Of a DNA stretch of 58,216 nt, positions 56,651 to 58,216 are shown in pieces (within the stretch, counting starts at the first letter, position 1; the number at the start of each line of letters is the position of its first letter). The notes under the pieces were generated by a model, which searched no databases, was not told the origin of the DNA, and worked only from the letters and a program-made list of their open reading frames with translations. This stretch comes from CAZCZZ01 sp964503335 (lineage in GTDB: Bacteria > Verrucomicrobiota > Kiritimatiellia > CAIVKH01). The position numbers and the translations under genes were made by a program. The stretch covers positions 1-58,216 of the forward strand of contig CAZCZZ010000021.1 in the NCBI GenBank assembly GCA_964503335.1, in the 5' to 3' direction.

Positions 56651-58120
56651 ATGTATATTGTCCACATCGCCTCGGAGATGGCGCAGGTTGCCAAGGTCGG
56701 AGGACTTGCCGACGTCGTGCATGGTCTCGGGCGCGAGCTATCGATCCGCGGACACCACGTCGAAATCATCCTGCCGCGCTATGACTGCATGAAGTTTGAC
56801 CGGGTCTGGGGCTATACGAAGGCCTACAGCGACCTGTGGGTTCCGTTTCACCATTTCTGGGTCCACTGCGACGTGTACTTCGGCTACGTCGACGGCGTGA
56901 AGGTCTTCTTCATCGAGTCGCACTTCTTCAAGAATTTCTTCAATCGCGGCATCATCTACGGTCATGCCGATGACACCGAGCGCTTCGCCTTCTTCTCCAA
57001 GGCGGCGCTGGAGTTCATGCTGAAGACCGGCAAGCACCCGGACATCATCCACACGCACGACTGGCAGACCGCGCTCGTGCCGGTGATGCTGACGGAGACC
57101 TATCGCGGCTTCGGCATGACGCATCCGCGCAGCGTGTTCACCATTCACAACATGCATCACCAGGGCGTGACGGGCGAACAGGTTATCCGCCAGATCGGAA
57201 TGAACCCGGCGTGGTACATGACGGGCGACCGCCTGCTGGACCATCGCTGGCCTGGCGCGGTCAACATCATGAAGGGTGGCATCGTGTTCTCGAACTTCGT
57301 GACCACGGTATCGCCGACCTATATGAACGAGGTGATGTCGAGCGACCTCGGACACGGGCTCCAGGGACTCCTGCAGTATTACCGCGGCAAGTGCGGCGGC
57401 GTGCTGAACGGGATCGACTACGCGGAGTGGAACCCCGAAGTGGATCGATTCATCCCCCACCGGTACGGCCCCTCGAATCTCGACGACAAGTACAAGAACA
57501 AGGCGGCCTTGCGGAACCGCTTCTGGCTGCGCGACGGCTACAAGCCGATTGTCGCCGTCGTCACGCGCCTCGACCACCAGAAGGGCGTGGGTCTCATCCG
57601 CCACGGCATGTTCTACGCGCTCGCGAACGGCTGTCAGTTCGTGCTCCTCGGCACCAGCCCCGACCACCGCGTGAACGAGGACTTCTGGGGCTTGAAGCGT
57701 CATCTCAACGACAACCCCGATTGCCATCTGGAGCTCGGCTACGACGAATACCTGTCTCACCTCATCTTCGCCGGCGCCGACATGGTGCTCGTACCCAGCG
57801 CCTTTGAGCCGTGCGGCCTGACGCAGATGATCGCGATGAAGTACGGCACGATTCCCGTCGTGCGCGCCACGGGTGGCCTGAACGACACGGTGTTTGATGC
57901 GAACTACGCGCACCGTCCGTACCACGAGAGGAACGGTTACACCTTCAATGACTTCAACAATGAGGGATTGGAATCCGCGATGCGCCGCGCGATCGGCATG
58001 TGGTCGAATTACCCGCAATACTGGCGCGAGCTGATGCACAACGCGATGCGCTACGACTTCTCGTGGAACTATCCCGGCCAGAACTACGTCAACATCTACG
58101 AGCACGTGCGGGAGAAATAG
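56651..58120 (+). CDS. glgA: Glycogen synthase
   Basis: GlgA transfers glucose from ADP- or UDP-glucose to the growing glycogen chain. The 489-residue GT5 product has the nucleotide-sugar loop QVAKVGGLADVVHGLGREL at the N-terminus, IIHTHDWQTALVPVML, VLNGIDYAEWNP, and the C-terminal site PSAFEPCGLTQMIAMKYG with VVRATGGLNDTV. Glycine and Glu residues of the GT-B active site are in place. GGAAAGG precedes the ATG at 56651. It is the last gene of the operon. Confidence 0.97.
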   Translation: MYIVHIASEMAQVAKVGGLADVVHGLGRELSIRGHHVEIILPRYDCMKFDRVWGYTKAYSDLWVPFHHFWVHCDVYFGYVDGVKVFFIESHFFKNFFNRGIIYGHADDTERFAFFSKAALEFMLKTGKHPDIIHTHDWQTALVPVMLTETYRGFGMTHPRSVFTIHNMHHQGVTGEQVIRQIGMNPAWYMTGDRLLDHRWPGAVNIMKGGIVFSNFVTTVSPTYMNEVMSSDLGHGLQGLLQYYRGKCGGVLNGIDYAEWNPEVDRFIPHRYGPSNLDDKYKNKAALRNRFWLRDGYKPIVAVVTRLDHQKGVGLIRHGMFYALANGCQFVLLGTSPDHRVNEDFWGLKRHLNDNPDCHLELGYDEYLSHLIFAGADMVLVPSAFEPCGLTQMIAMKYGTIPVVRATGGLNDTVFDANYAHRPYHERNGYTFNDFNNEGLESAMRRAIGMWSNYPQYWRELMHNAMRYDFSWNYPGQNYVNIYEHVREK

Positions 58121-58121
58121 G

Positions 58122-58202
58122 GCGAAGAATGGTTGATGGTGGATGGTTCATGGTTTCGACCTCATCCAACCATTAACCCTCAACCATTCATCTTCTTCTT
58201 CG
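58122..58202. repeat. Inverted array of 7-base units
   Basis: Four 7-base units run from 58130 to 58157 (TGGTTGA, TGGTGGA, TGGTTCA, TGGTTTC). About 7 bases later a similar set runs on the other strand (TGGTTGA, GGGTTAA, TGGTTGG read from 58191 back). GCGAAGAA at 58122 and TTCTTCGC at 58195-58202 close the structure. It starts 1 base after the glgA stop and could act as a hairpin at the mRNA end, or as a small repeat element. Confidence 0.7.
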
Positions 58203-58216
58203 CTGACAGGTAGAGT

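Noticed and set aside
56738..58105. A 455-codon minus-strand open frame opposite glgA
   Set aside because: It mirrors glgA codon by codon and shows no domain. The plus strand has clear GT5 motifs.

Overview
The window is 58.2 kb of a GC-rich bacterial chromosome. It opens inside rpoC and closes just past glgA. Several traits point to the PVC superphylum, most likely Kiritimatiellota, Verrucomicrobiota or Lentisphaerota. These are the C-terminal Tyr-x-Leu-Glu-x-Thr-Thr-Asn module of a secreted repeat protein, a GxxExxY gene, PVC-style thioredoxin and sugar nucleotidyltransferase genes, and a sugar ABC transporter whose binding protein is fused to a permease. The phylum call is inferred from gene style, not from a phylogeny.

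Region 1 (1-21970) is a single-strand run of rpoC, rpsL, rpsG, fusA, then the S10, spc and alpha ribosomal blocks with secY, adk, map, infA and rpoA, ending at a hairpin terminator after rplQ. tuf is missing between fusA and rpsJ, and rpmD is missing between rpsE and rplO. An unrecognised coiled-coil protein gene sits between rpsS and rplV, where other bacteria rarely carry anything.

Region 2 (22008-32436) holds two oligopeptide-type ABC ATPases without their permeases, then tgt, yajC, a fused secDF, recJ, a secreted thioredoxin (opposite strand), rpmB, citrate synthase and a small TPR protein. Region 3 (32440-36384) is a metY-metX methionine operon read leftward from a good promoter through a SAM riboswitch with a terminator, and ychF read the other way from a divergent promoter.

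Region 4 (36433-47281, all minus strand) is the main accessory block. It contains a secreted 14-repeat beta-propeller protein, a binding-protein/permease fusion, a second permease with a very large extracytoplasmic insertion, a PIG-L deacetylase, a UDP-sugar epimerase-like enzyme and a sugar nucleotidyltransferase. The last five are almost contiguous, with two ATGA overlaps. They read as an import and conversion route for an acetylated sugar, but no ATPase is encoded beside them.

Region 5 (47411-58216) contains tex, a VapC-type toxin with Phd-type antitoxin, proA, a GxxExxY cassette, proB, and a glycogen operon (glgB, an unknown gene, glgA). Small repeats frame the accessory genes here. A hairpin repeat occurs at 43676, 49681 and 50391, the last two bracketing the toxin-antitoxin pair. 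Inverted CACGAAA-type arrays frame the GxxExxY gene, which separates proB from proA. An inverted array of 7-base units closes the window. No tRNA, rRNA or CRISPR array was seen.
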